Assembly (NCBI GenBank): GCA_000961655.1
Contig: LADR01000008.1
Span: 492,001 to 556,000 of the forward strand
Reading direction: 5' to 3'
Source of the DNA: Desulfatitalea sp. BRH_c12
Lineage (GTDB): Bacteria > Desulfobacterota > Desulfobacteria > Desulfobacterales > Desulfosarcinaceae
Length of the DNA stretch: 64,000 nt
Below, piece by piece: positions 1-7,639 of this stretch (position 1 is the stretch's first letter; each line of letters opens with the position of its first letter). The position numbers were made by a program, and so were the translations under genes. The notes below the pieces were generated by a model. The model worked only from the letters and a program-made list of their open reading frames with translations, had not been told where the DNA came from and ran no database searches.

Positions 1-63
1 GATGCAGGGCGACCCCACTCTTGCAAAAAACACTAGTAAAGAAAGGGATTTGCTTTTCAGGGG

Positions 64-831
64 TCACTTGCCTATTTTTCTGATCAATCCCGTCATGGAA
101 AGCAAGCCGGCGCCTGTAAGCAAAAGGGCAGCGGGTTCAGGAACCGGAGCAGGCCCCGGGTGGGACACAGGCGCGATCCAATCCACAGTGCCCTCGATAG
201 CGAGGGCATACAGGCGATCTTCAGATATCGAGAAATCATAATAGGCGCCGGTTATTTGAAACTCATTGATTGGCCAATCAATGAGTTGGATGGCTGTCGG
301 CAGACTCTGATTGTGGATAGCGGTCATGGCGTTGTCCTGCAAGGTCCAGCCTATTTTCCCCTCTTGCATGCCGAATGGAAATTGTGGTGTCACGCCCCAA
401 AAATCGGGATTTCTGACCATACTGTAAATAAAATCCAACCGATCTGCGCCGCCCAGGTTATAAAACTCATTATCCCAGACCAGAACGGCATTGGCCGGAT
501 TGGTTTTGAAATCGTAATGGTTGATTTGGACTTGCATACCGTAATAGGGGTCACGGGGATCCATCGGGTAGTAAGCCGATTGTGGATATTGATCTTTGCC
601 GCCAAGTTGAATCCAAAGGTCTACCACGTCTAAATCGTAGGTAAATGTGCCTGAAAAGCGATCTCCGGAAGCAAATGGACCGGTGGCATCCGACGGAAAA
701 TTCCCGCTGTAGCTCACTTGATTGATGTACCCGGAAAAATCAAAGCGCCACAAAGTGACGGCGAATGAGTTTGGAATAGCTACGAGAGCGAACAAAGCCG
801 CACCCATCACTATTAAAATGGATTTTCTCAT
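64..831 (-). CDS. PEP-CTERM sorting-domain exported protein
   Basis: Exported protein of about 255 residues with a PEP-CTERM tail, expected to be processed by an exosortase and displayed on or released from the surface. The start at 831 is chosen because an AAGGAGGGG ribosome site lies directly upstream and the following residues (MRKSILIVMGAALFALV) form a signal peptide; the open frame continues further upstream but without a ribosome site. The C-terminus shows the tripartite signal: a PVPEP motif, a hydrophobic segment (AALLLTGAGLLSMTGL) and the basic end RKIGK. The middle is rich in aromatic residues and Asp/Asn and is not recognised. No exosortase gene is in the window, so the sorting enzyme must be encoded elsewhere. 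Confidence 0.8.
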   Translation of the reverse strand: MRKSILIVMGAALFALVAIPNSFAVTLWRFDFSGYINQVSYSGNFPSDATGPFASGDRFSGTFTYDLDVVDLWIQLGGKDQYPQSAYYPMDPRDPYYGMQVQINHYDFKTNPANAVLVWDNEFYNLGGADRLDFIYSMVRNPDFWGVTPQFPFGMQEGKIGWTLQDNAMTAIHNQSLPTAIQLIDWPINEFQITGAYYDFSISEDRLYALAIEGTVDWIAPVSHPGPAPVPEPAALLLTGAGLLSMTGLIRKIGK

Positions 832-1442
832 GTCCCCTCCTTTTTTCGCTTTATGTCTATCAGGCTGTTGAAAAATGGGAACCGGGCCGCCATGCGGTGC
901 TAAGCGGATATTGAAGTTGCTCAAATAATGTATGCGGCGCTTTTCGAAAACAGCGCATCGCCTACGATCTGGACCTTGTTTTCCCACAGCTGCCAACTGG
1001 CTTTGTTGGAGATTGAAATTAAGTGGTCTCCCAATGCCACCCATGCATCTGACCTGGAACGATGACAGTGTGCGCGGCACCTCCGGGTTCAGGGGTTGCA
1101 AAGTTCCCAATTTTGACAGAAAAGAAGTGGCCGATAGTTTCAACTTTTATACCCTTGGTAGTATGGGTAACAATACATGCAAGCAAGTATGATAGGCTAA
1201 CGCGGCGTGTATCGGCGGATGTGGAACAAAGCATTAAAGTTCGTCAACAACACGTATTTGTGCGATTGATTGCCGTTTTGTGGTCATAACGCTATTCGGG
1301 AATGGGGGAGGCGCACCATGACAGATACGGCGTTGCGTAAAAAACTTATTTTGTATTATTATGCCCAGCGCAAGTGAGGGGCCGGGTAAGTGGTAAAAGG
1401 AAAACGATCTGAATTTCACCTTAACAATTAAAGGAGGTTTTT
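832..1442. other. Intergenic region, no gene seen
   Basis: This gap separates the leftward PEP-CTERM gene from the rightward MaoC gene and should hold the promoters of both. Short open frames on both strands have no ribosome site and no recognisable family. I see no strong hairpin. Confidence 0.5.
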
Positions 1443-1901
1443 ATGACTGAAGTACTACCATTGGAGAAATTCAAACAGCTCATCGGGCAGGACAACGGGA
1501 CGACCGACTGGATTTTGATCGATCAGGAGAGAATCAACCGCTTTGCGGATGTGACCGAAGATCATCAATGGATCCACGTCGATGCCGACAAGGCCATGCA
1601 GGGGCCCTTTGGTACGACAATCGCACACGGCTTTCTGATCCTGTCGCTGGTGCCGGTGTTCAGTTATGCCGGCAAGTATGCCATCGAGGGCGCCAAAATG
1701 GTCGTCAATTACGGCTTGAACAAGGTGCGCTTCATCAACCCCGTTCCGGCGGGTTCCCGGGTGCGCTCCAATATGGTGATCTCGGCGGTCGAGGAGAAAA
1801 AACCCGGTCAGATTCTGGTTACCAACACCCATACCATCGAAATCGAAGGACAGGCCAAACCCGCCTGCGTGGCTGAGGCATTGGGGATGTTCTTCCTGTA
1901 G
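1443..1901 (+). CDS. MaoC-family (R)-specific enoyl-CoA hydratase
   Basis: Single hot-dog-fold MaoC-like dehydratase of 152 residues, the usual size for the short (R)-hydratase/NodN-like group that hydrates trans-2-enoyl-CoA. The hydratase motif is visible: FADVTEDHQWIHVD, with the conserved Asp and His, followed by GPFGTTIAHGFLILSL, which includes the conserved Ser/Thr and His-Gly-Phe. An AAAGGAGG ribosome site lies just upstream of the ATG. It stands alone, with no PHA or beta-oxidation gene next to it, so the substrate cannot be told; a role in acyl-CoA or polyhydroxyalkanoate metabolism is inferred, and a PhaC-like gene lies at 48.5 kb. Confidence 0.88.
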   Translation: MTEVLPLEKFKQLIGQDNGTTDWILIDQERINRFADVTEDHQWIHVDADKAMQGPFGTTIAHGFLILSLVPVFSYAGKYAIEGAKMVVNYGLNKVRFINPVPAGSRVRSNMVISAVEEKKPGQILVTNTHTIEIEGQAKPACVAEALGMFFL

Positions 1902-2027
1902 CTTATCCTGACATTACTGCCTTAAGCCTGAGCCAATGGGGGCGTTTATCGCGTAACTGGGGTTATCCACTTCGGCCAAGTGAGATACGATACGGGTGTG
2001 GTGACCTAAAAAAGTCAAAGCCCCGGC

Positions 2028-2196
2028 GATCCCGGTGGGTGGTCCGCGTCACCATCCACTCGATTAAGTGAGGCTATAAGGTGCGCTTCGGACGGGCCGC
2101 AAACTCGCTGCGCTCAAACAGTGCGGCCCCGTGTCCTGTGCACACCTTATGCCTCACTAATCGCATGGCTGACGTGGCGCAACTACCCACCCGGCT
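2028..2196. repeat. Nested palindromic repeat element, copy 1
   Basis: Large imperfect inverted repeat. Outer arms are gatcccggtgggtggtccgcg and its degenerate complement ending in ctacccacccgg; inside lie the arms gtgaggctataagg / ccttatgcctcac and an inner pair gggccgca / tgcggccc. A second copy with the same layout is at 20895-21068, and arm-only copies occur near 23.1, 40.6, 14.5, 47.8, 48.1 and 53.2 kb. It resembles REP/MITE-like non-autonomous elements; no transposase is present. Confidence 0.7.
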
Positions 2197-2701
2197 CACC
2201 TCGTCCGTGCCAATCCCGAAAGGGGTACCTTTATCAAAAGCATGCACCTAAAGCGGGCATCAATGTAATAGACGATACCACAGATCGGACAGGATACCTC
2301 CCTTTACATGTAACACTTCGTCAGTAGTCAACCTCTTTTAAAACATCGATGCGCTGCAGGGCCACGCATAGTCAATTTTGGGTTTCCAGTTCGTTCCGGA
2401 CTCTTTATCTTTTCTCGCACCGCAAAGGATTGACGATCGTTCTGGATCAATCCCTCGCCGATCTGGTCCCGGGGCCGCATTTGCCGGACATTCGCTGTGG
2501 CTTTGCCCGAAAGACAACCACCAGATCAGGCGGCCCGGTGTGCGGCAACTGCTTTAGCGCTGGGCACCACCACGGTACGGCTCGCAAAGCGCCTACCAGA
2601 TTCGCAGTGAGATTGAGCGGCGACTGCCCGCACGTTAACCCTGTTGCGGCCTGGCAGGCCCGTCGCTCCGAAACTAAGCCCGTGCTTCACCTTCCCCCAG
2701 G

Positions 2702-2747
2702 CCCCTCCCTTCGAGGAGGGGGGTACCACCCCTTGTCGACAAGGGGT
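2702..2747. repeat. Two adjacent perfect hairpins
   Basis: CCCCTCC(cttcga)GGAGGGG at 2702-2721 is followed by the 20-bp perfect palindrome accccttgtcgacaaggggt at 2728-2747. They lie just left of the first attC-like site. The function is not known. Confidence 0.6.
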
Positions 2748-2856
2748 TCCGAACCTGTATTCCGCATAAAAGATTTACCAAACATTGACATATAGACGGA
2801 ATATCGAGTAACTTATCGAAAGTTCCCGCAACAATTGTTCATGTGCAGGCAGTACC

Positions 2857-2918
2857 AGATAACGTGTGTGTCCATGGGACGGAGAGGAGAATGCCACCCC
2901 TGACACACCGAGTTATGT
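2857..2918 (+). other. attC-like recombination site 1
   Basis: 62-bp imperfect palindrome. The left end agataacgtgtgtgtc pairs with the right end gacacaccgagttatgt, leaving unpaired bases in the stem, with a loop of about 30 bases. The right core GTTATGT has one mismatch to GTTRRRY; the left core AGATAAC matches RYYYAAC less well. Size and position 15 bases before the next start codon fit attC. Confidence 0.5.
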
Positions 2919-2933
2919 GGAATATATAGAAAA

Positions 2934-3353
2934 ATGTATCCAATCAAATCAGATGCTGGAAAAAAAAGATCGAAGTACTTTTTTCCCCTTATAATTGGAG
3001 CAATTTGGAATTTGATATTTGGATCTTTAGGTTTGTTCAATCTTCAGTTAAGCAATTCACTTTTTCTAAACAGCATCACACCTGTTTCAAAAATAATAGC
3101 TAATGAAATCTGGTGGTCTGTAGTGGTACTATTTGGTGTTGGATATGGAATTGTTGGATATGCAAATCACAAATTCAGGTTTTTTATTACCTTTGGTGCA
3201 ATTGGCAAAATTGCTTTGTTTCTTTTGGTTAGCTACTTATGGCTGAAATCGACGGCTACTAGTTTTGCAATCATTGTCGCAACAGGGGATTTATTATGGG
3301 CTATCTATTTTATTTATTACCTTTTTTCGACCAAAGAATACGGTTTCTTATAA
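2934..3353 (+). CDS. Cassette-borne four-TM membrane protein, unknown function
   Basis: A 139-residue protein with a short basic N-terminus (KKRSK) and four hydrophobic segments, at about residues 16-36, 57-77, 83-103 and 111-132, so an inner-membrane protein. I do not recognise the family. The DNA is strikingly AT-rich compared with the flanking 50-60% GC genes, and the gene is bracketed by attC-like sites at 2857-2918 and 3434-3490, so it is most likely a captured gene cassette. There is no clear ribosome site, which is common in integron cassettes. Signalling, transport or immunity roles cannot be separated from sequence alone. Confidence 0.7.
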   Translation: MYPIKSDAGKKRSKYFFPLIIGAIWNLIFGSLGLFNLQLSNSLFLNSITPVSKIIANEIWWSVVVLFGVGYGIVGYANHKFRFFITFGAIGKIALFLLVSYLWLKSTATSFAIIVATGDLLWAIYFIYYLFSTKEYGFL

Positions 3354-3433
3354 CTTAATTACCACATAACAACAGAAGAACGGAAAGCTCCGGGAGGAAA
3401 TCAGAAAGTTTTATACCTTCTCGCGAAATAGTT

Positions 3434-3490
3434 TTCTAACCCATAAATTCAGCGGGCCCAAAGGGCGGGCCGCTGATTAAATCGTTAGAC
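3434..3490 (+). other. attC-like recombination site 2 (best of the three)
   Basis: 57-bp site. Left core ttctaac (one mismatch to RYYYAAC) and right core gttagac (exact GTTRRRY) are complementary over six bases. Inner arms attcagcggg and gccgctgatt pair with at least one unpaired base, around a short loop. Length, cores, asymmetry and position between two cassette genes all fit attC. Confidence 0.68.
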
Positions 3491-3518
3491 ACACTCTTCG
3501 GATAATAGGATCAGGAAA

Positions 3519-3848
3519 ATGGAGATCAAAGAAACACCGTTCCAGGTTTTTGATTTAGAGAACACTATGATTGAAGAACATTCTGGCATTACGGGTAAAG
3601 CATTTTGGAAGACCGTAGAGAAAGGAAACGTTCGAATAAGGATTGTAGAATATACACCTGGCTATCTGGCAGATCATTGGTGTGAAAAGGGTCATGCAGT
3701 TTTCGTTTTGGAAGGCGAATTTGAATCGGAGCTAAAAGACGGAAGAAAATTTATTTTAAAAAAGGGGATGTGCTATTTGGTGGCAGATCATGCCGATCCA
3801 CATCGATCACTTACAAAAGGCGGAGTAAAATTACTAATAGTTGATTGA
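3519..3848 (+). CDS. Small cupin-fold protein (DHWC motif)
   Basis: A 109-residue single-domain cupin. The first metal-type motif is degenerate: ADHWCEKGHAVFVLEGEFE at about residues 62-80, and the second half has KKGMCYLVADHADPHRS. The DHWC signature and length match the small 'DHCW motif' cupin group often annotated as hypothetical proteins. The catalytic role is unknown; the His and Cys residues could bind a metal. The gene lies between attC-like sites 2 and 3, 29 bases after site 2, and is AT-rich, so it is probably the second cassette. The start follows an AGGATCAGGAAA stretch that can serve as ribosome site. Confidence 0.8.
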   Translation: MEIKETPFQVFDLENTMIEEHSGITGKAFWKTVEKGNVRIRIVEYTPGYLADHWCEKGHAVFVLEGEFESELKDGRKFILKKGMCYLVADHADPHRSLTKGGVKLLIVD

Positions 3849-3876
3849 GAAAAGATAAAATAATATCGAAAAAAAG

Positions 3877-4029
3877 CATCTAACAAAGACAACCCGGCCG
3901 ATTTGTACGTTAAACTATAAAATGGAGTTCAGATGACAATTCAGCATAAAGTAGACTTCGATTCGAATGGGAGACACTACAGCCGATCGCAGTCCGCTGG
4001 ACTGCTCCGGCTGAGCTTTTCGTTCGGTG
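3877..4029 (+). other. attC-like recombination site 3 (compound or degenerate)
   Basis: Begins with an exact RYYYAAC core (atctaac, 3878-3884). An exact GTTRRRY core (gttaaac) is only 25 bases on, at 3909-3915, and a second, imperfect one (gttcggt) is at 4022-4028, preceded by a strong bulged hairpin agccgatcgcagtcc/ggactgctccggct at 3981-4012. Either this is one long VCR-like site whose outer ends catctaac-aaag / ctttt-cgttcggtg pair, or two fused sites. The next gene starts 8 bases later. Confidence 0.45.
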
Positions 4030-4036
4030 AAGAAAA

Positions 4037-4342
4037 ATGACCTTTTGCCGTATTAAAAGTCCAGATTACGAATCTGATTATAAGGATTCATATACAAACG
4101 CTTTTTTGGAGCACCCATTCGGCCTTCCAGGTATTAAATGCGATGTTTGCGGGGATACGTGGGGTGGAAGTAGAATATTACCTTTCGAGTCAAATCTGAT
4201 TTCTCATAAAAACGAATTTAATAAAAAGAGTTGGTCTCAATCGGCCAACGCCCATGCTGAAAAGCACCCTGGCCGAAACAATATCCCCACGAGCAACCCG
4301 TCGGCGCGCCGCTCTCTCTCTTCTTGCTTATTGAAAAGCTGA
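4037..4342 (+). CDS. Truncated CXXCG-motif protein (SitI6/double-CXXCG immunity-like)
   Basis: A 101-residue open frame. The first 50 residues look like the N-terminus of the double-CXXCG family known from Myxococcus (SitI6-type immunity proteins): FGLPGIKCDVCGDTWGG, with C35-x2-C38-G39. Members normally have a second CXXCG and are about twice as long. Here the match fades after about residue 60, where the DNA turns GC-rich and the residues become low-complexity (Ser/Arg/Pro), so the gene is probably cut at the right edge of the cassette array. If the family is right, it would once have protected the cell against a contact-delivered toxin; no toxin gene is next to it. Confidence 0.5.
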   Translation: MTFCRIKSPDYESDYKDSYTNAFLEHPFGLPGIKCDVCGDTWGGSRILPFESNLISHKNEFNKKSWSQSANAHAEKHPGRNNIPTSNPSARRSLSSCLLKS

Positions 4343-4457
4343 ATTATACTTTTACTGTACCTAAGGAGGCAATCGTACCAAGAATGGGCATTATGCCGGG
4401 CTTTGTCGGTATATATACGTTGCGCTTCAAAGAAAAGCGAAAGAAAGGATCGGATAA

Positions 4458-5249
4458 ATGGATTTAAACATTGCAGAAAAAGTGGCTTTGGTCGGCGCCT
4501 CTGCAGGCGGTCTGGGTCTGGCGACGGCCAAGCGTCTGGCCATGGAGGGCTGCCGTGTGGCCATCTGCGACAAGGACGCCGCCCGCCTCGATCATGCGCT
4601 GGGACAGGTCGAGGCAGCCGCACCCGGCAGCGGGGCGAAAGCATACCCGGTCGACTTGACCCGATCGGAGGCTATCGGAGCGCTGGTGGCGCGGGTGAAT
4701 GCCGATCTGGGGCCGATCGCCATTCTGGTGACCAATTCAGGTGGTCCGCCTCCCGGGACTTTCGAGGAGGCCACGGATGAAAAGTGGGACCTGGGCTATG
4801 CCTTGACCTTTATGAGCGCGGTGCGTCTGATCCGCCTGGTTCTGCCGGCCATGAAAACCGCCGGATGGGGCCGTATCATCAATTTCGCCAGCCGGGCGCT
4901 GCGCGAGCCGATTGACAATCTCATCATCTCCAACGGGATGCGGCTGGCCGTGGCCGGAATGGCGAAGACCCTGGCCGCGGAGGTCGCACCTTTCGGCATC
5001 ACGGTCAACAACATCGGCCCAGGTCCGACGCTTACCGACCGGGCCGTTGAACTGGCTGCGGCGAAGGCCCGCAAGAAAGGAACCAGCGTGGAAGTCGAAT
5101 TGGCCGCCACCGCTGCCAGAATCCCCCGCGGTCGGTTGGCGACCCCCGAAGAACAGGCTGCCGCCGCCGCCTTTCTGGCCTCGGATCTGGCCGGACACAT
5201 CAACGGCATTTCCCTGCTCGTAGATGGTGGCGAAACGCGGGCGCTGTGA
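4458..5249 (+). CDS. Short-chain dehydrogenase/reductase lacking the YxxxK motif
   Basis: A 263-residue classical-length SDR. The dinucleotide-binding motif is GASAGGLGLA (residues 13-22), and VTNSGGPPPG replaces the usual NNAG. Where the catalytic Ser-Tyr-Lys normally lies, the protein reads FASRALREPIDNLIISNGMR...KTLA: the Tyr of YxxxK is absent, although a Lys remains in MAKTLA. The C-terminus ends GISLLVDGG, typical of SDRs. Such Tyr-less members are usually annotated 3-oxoacyl-ACP reductase-like, and their chemistry is uncertain. An AAAGGATC ribosome site precedes the ATG. The next gene, a DapA-family aldolase, starts 27 bases downstream, so the two probably form an operon for a keto-acid or sugar-acid conversion. 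Confidence 0.85.
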   Translation: MDLNIAEKVALVGASAGGLGLATAKRLAMEGCRVAICDKDAARLDHALGQVEAAAPGSGAKAYPVDLTRSEAIGALVARVNADLGPIAILVTNSGGPPPGTFEEATDEKWDLGYALTFMSAVRLIRLVLPAMKTAGWGRIINFASRALREPIDNLIISNGMRLAVAGMAKTLAAEVAPFGITVNNIGPGPTLTDRAVELAAAKARKKGTSVEVELAATAARIPRGRLATPEEQAAAAAFLASDLAGHINGISLLVDGGETRAL

Positions 5250-5276
5250 AATTATTCTGTCTCAGAGGAGAAAAAC

Positions 5277-6176
5277 ATGCATCTTGAAGGAATCTACCCA
5301 ATCGTCCCCACGCCGTTCTTGGACAACGGCGAGGTCGACTACCCTAGCATCGAACGTCTGGTTGCATTCATGGCGCAGAAAAAAGTCCACGGCCTGGCCG
5401 TCCTGGGCGCGCTGGGTGAAGGGCACAAGCTGACCGAACAGGAACGCAGGGAGGTCATCGCAAAATACCGGGCACTCCTCCCCAAGGAGATGGGGCTGGT
5501 GGTCGGGGTGCGCGCGCCGGCCACGGACCCGGCCGTCAAAATGGTCGATGCGGCGCGGGATCTGGGCGCGGACGCCATCCTGCTCGGACCGCACACTGTA
5601 CAAAAGGATCAACCTCTGGCGGAATACTACCAGCGGGTGTCCGATGCTGCTCAGATCCCGTGCATCATCCACGACTATCCCGCTGCAACCGGCATTACGA
5701 TGTCTGTGGAGCTGATCGGCCGCATTTTCAAGATGTCGCCCAATATTCGCTACATCAAGCTTGAGGATCCCCCCACCGGCGCCAAAATGCAGGCTCTCGC
5801 CAAGTCGGCGGGATCCGATCTGCAAGTCTTCGGCGCTTTGGGCGGCATGTACGCACTCGAAGAGCTGGAACTCGGGGCCGTAGGCATCATGACCGGGTTC
5901 GTGTATGCTGAATTGCTGGTCCGGCTGTTCGAGCTGGCCCGGGCACAGCAGTGGAAGCAGGCCGCGGCCCTGTTCTACGATTTCGTTCCCCTGAACCGTT
6001 GGGAGTTCCAGCCCGGCATCGGCGTGTCGCTTCGCAAGAAGCTCCTCAAGCGCCTTGGGGTCTTTTCTACAGCCAAAGTGCGCCATCCCGGCCCCGAGGC
6101 CGATCCCCGAACCGTTGCCCAGCTTCACAGAATCATCGAGCATCTTCGGGAAAAAGGGTACGAACTGGCGCTTTGA
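5277..6176 (+). CDS. DapA/NAL-family aldolase or synthase
   Basis: A 299-residue (beta/alpha)8 Schiff-base lyase of the dihydrodipicolinate synthase / N-acetylneuraminate lyase family, full length. Signatures: YPIVPTPF near the N-terminus, the GALGEGHKLTEQER loop, catalytic Tyr134 in HDYP, and Schiff-base Lys161 in YIKLED. The family condenses or cleaves pyruvate with an aldehyde. The canonical GTTGE is changed to GALGE here, so it is not simply the lysine-pathway enzyme, and a catabolic aldolase or keto-deoxy-sugar lyase is as likely. A GAGGAG ribosome site lies upstream. It probably works with the SDR gene just before it. Confidence 0.88.
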   Translation: MHLEGIYPIVPTPFLDNGEVDYPSIERLVAFMAQKKVHGLAVLGALGEGHKLTEQERREVIAKYRALLPKEMGLVVGVRAPATDPAVKMVDAARDLGADAILLGPHTVQKDQPLAEYYQRVSDAAQIPCIIHDYPAATGITMSVELIGRIFKMSPNIRYIKLEDPPTGAKMQALAKSAGSDLQVFGALGGMYALEELELGAVGIMTGFVYAELLVRLFELARAQQWKQAAALFYDFVPLNRWEFQPGIGVSLRKKLLKRLGVFSTAKVRHPGPEADPRTVAQLHRIIEHLREKGYELAL

Positions 6177-6186
6177 ACTGTTAATC

Positions 6187-7112
6187 TCAGCTCTCCAGGG
6201 TTTCACGAACCTTTCGAGCCAAGTCATGGACGGTGAACGGCTTTGGAATAAAATTCACCCCTTCGTGCAGTACGCCGTGGTTAGCGATTACATCGGAGGT
6301 GTAGCCCGACATATAGAGGCATTTAATGCCGGGTGTGATCTCTTCGAAGCGCTGTGCCAACTCACGGCCATTCATTAAGGGCTGACGACATCGGTAAGCA
6401 TCAGGTCTATCTTCAGGTCGGAAGTTTGCGCTTTTTTAATAGCCTGCCCGGGTGTATGGGCAGTGATGACCGTGTACCCAAATGGATCAGGATTGCCTCT
6501 GCAATCTCCAAAATATAGGCATCATCTTCCACGATCAACACCGTTTCGGAACCTTTAAACGGTGATTCCAAAAAGATGCCGGAGCTAATTTCTTCCACAG
6601 GCATTTCGGTGGCGGGAAAATAGAGCTTGAAGCTGGATCCTTTGCCTATTTTGCTCTGTACTTGGACGCAGCCTTTGTTTTGTTTGACAATGCCATAGAC
6701 CGTGGCCAGACCCAGGCCCGTACCTCGCCCGATACCTTTGGTTGTAAAAAAGGGGTCGAAGATCCGCTGCTGAGTTTCCTTGTTCATGCCACAGCAGTTA
6801 TCGCTGACTGACAGCATGATATAAGTGCCAGCCGTAAGCCATGATCGTTTCTTGGGATACGCCTCGCTAACTTTAATGCGGTTGGTCTCTATAGTAACCA
6901 TGCCAGCGCCATCGATGGCGTCCTTTGCGTTTACCATCAAGATGGCCAGCAATTGGTCGACCTGGGAAGGATCCAGCATCACTGTGCATGGTTCCCGGCT
7001 CGGCAGCCATTGTAATTTAATAAAAATTCAGTTCTCTCTGCAGGGAATTTTCTTTTCGCTCCAATTCAACGATCCTCCGCTTCAAGTCCGCATGGCTCAG
7101 TTTGTGGGCCAT
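6187..7112 (-). pseudogene. Decayed hybrid histidine kinase remnant
   Basis: Pieces of one hybrid sensor kinase in different frames. At 7019-7112 is a typical PAS-kinase N-terminus (MAHKLSHADLKRRIVELE), ending in a stop. It is joined, one frame off and with the PAS and HisKA region deleted, to the ATPase domain at 6413-7021 (IKLQWLPSREP, N-box VNAKDAIDG, then DPFFTTK and GRGTGLGLATVYGIV). This is followed by the start of a receiver (VLIVEDDAYILEIAEA), broken by another frameshift. The rest of the receiver (LYMSGYTSD, then FIPKPFT) is in the frame of 6187-6375. The phosphorylated His is gone, so no function is expected. Confidence 0.85.
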
Positions 7113-7639
7113 TGGAATGGCCCTTCCTTCCAGAGTATCATTTAAGGATTTGCTACAAATATAAAAGGAAGTAGCATAAGGGGCAATGAAATTTCGATAC
7201 AATGCATGGCTAAATGGCCTCGATCCGAGATAACTCATAAAGATAAAAGAAAATAGATTCTTTATCGATCCTCCATGCAGAACCTCCGTACCGTGTTTTT
7301 AGTGAAAAAGGCGCTACAAGCATGTTAAAAGCAAAGCAGCCACACACCGGCATAGATAACGCAGATCACCACCTTGTGCTATAAAATAGCATTTCTGCTA
7401 TGAGTCGCAAAAGCCCGAAAAACAATGGAAAAGGCTGGCCATGCCGTCTGGGCAGGTCATGGAGGGCGTAGGGGACGCATCTGCATCTGTTGTATTTTGC
7501 CTGTCGATTGATAATGTAGTAAGAAACCATGGTCTCTGGGCTGCCTGCAAACGGACCAGGTAGCACCCAGGTGTGATCATATTTGTCATGGTTTATGCAA
7601 CAAGGACGGACTTGATTTTATATATTTTTTAGGTGAAAA
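7113..7639. other. Intergenic region, no gene seen
   Basis: About 500 bp upstream of the MipA-like gene and left over from the decay of the kinase. Short open frames are unsupported. The promoter of the rightward gene at 7640 should be here. Confidence 0.4.

Larger units (their letters stand above)
1902..2856. other. Repeat-rich intergenic region
   Basis: Nearly 1 kb without a supported gene. It carries the nested palindromic repeat at 2028-2196, a flanking piece of the same dispersed family (a ttatccacttcggccaagtg stretch near 1963) and two adjacent perfect hairpins at 2702-2747. A 148-codon open frame at 2349-2795 has no ribosome site, an odd His/Arg/Pro composition and no family, and I do not call it. 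Confidence 0.5.
2857..4342 (+). mobile_element. Integron cassette-like array without integrase
   Basis: Three small rightward genes, each preceded by an imperfect inverted repeat with attC-like ends, in the order attC-gene-attC-gene-attC-gene. Each gene begins 8 to 29 bases after the right end of the preceding site, as in integron gene cassettes. The genes are clearly more AT-rich than their neighbours and unrelated to each other (membrane protein, cupin, CXXCG protein). No integron integrase or attI is visible, so this fits a CALIN (attC cluster lacking an integrase) or the remnant of a chromosomal integron. The assignment rests on pattern reading, not on a covariance-model score. Confidence 0.6.

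Noticed and set aside
2349-2795. 148-codon open frame on the + strand
   Set aside because: No ribosome site, biased composition, overlaps perfect hairpins, no recognisable family.
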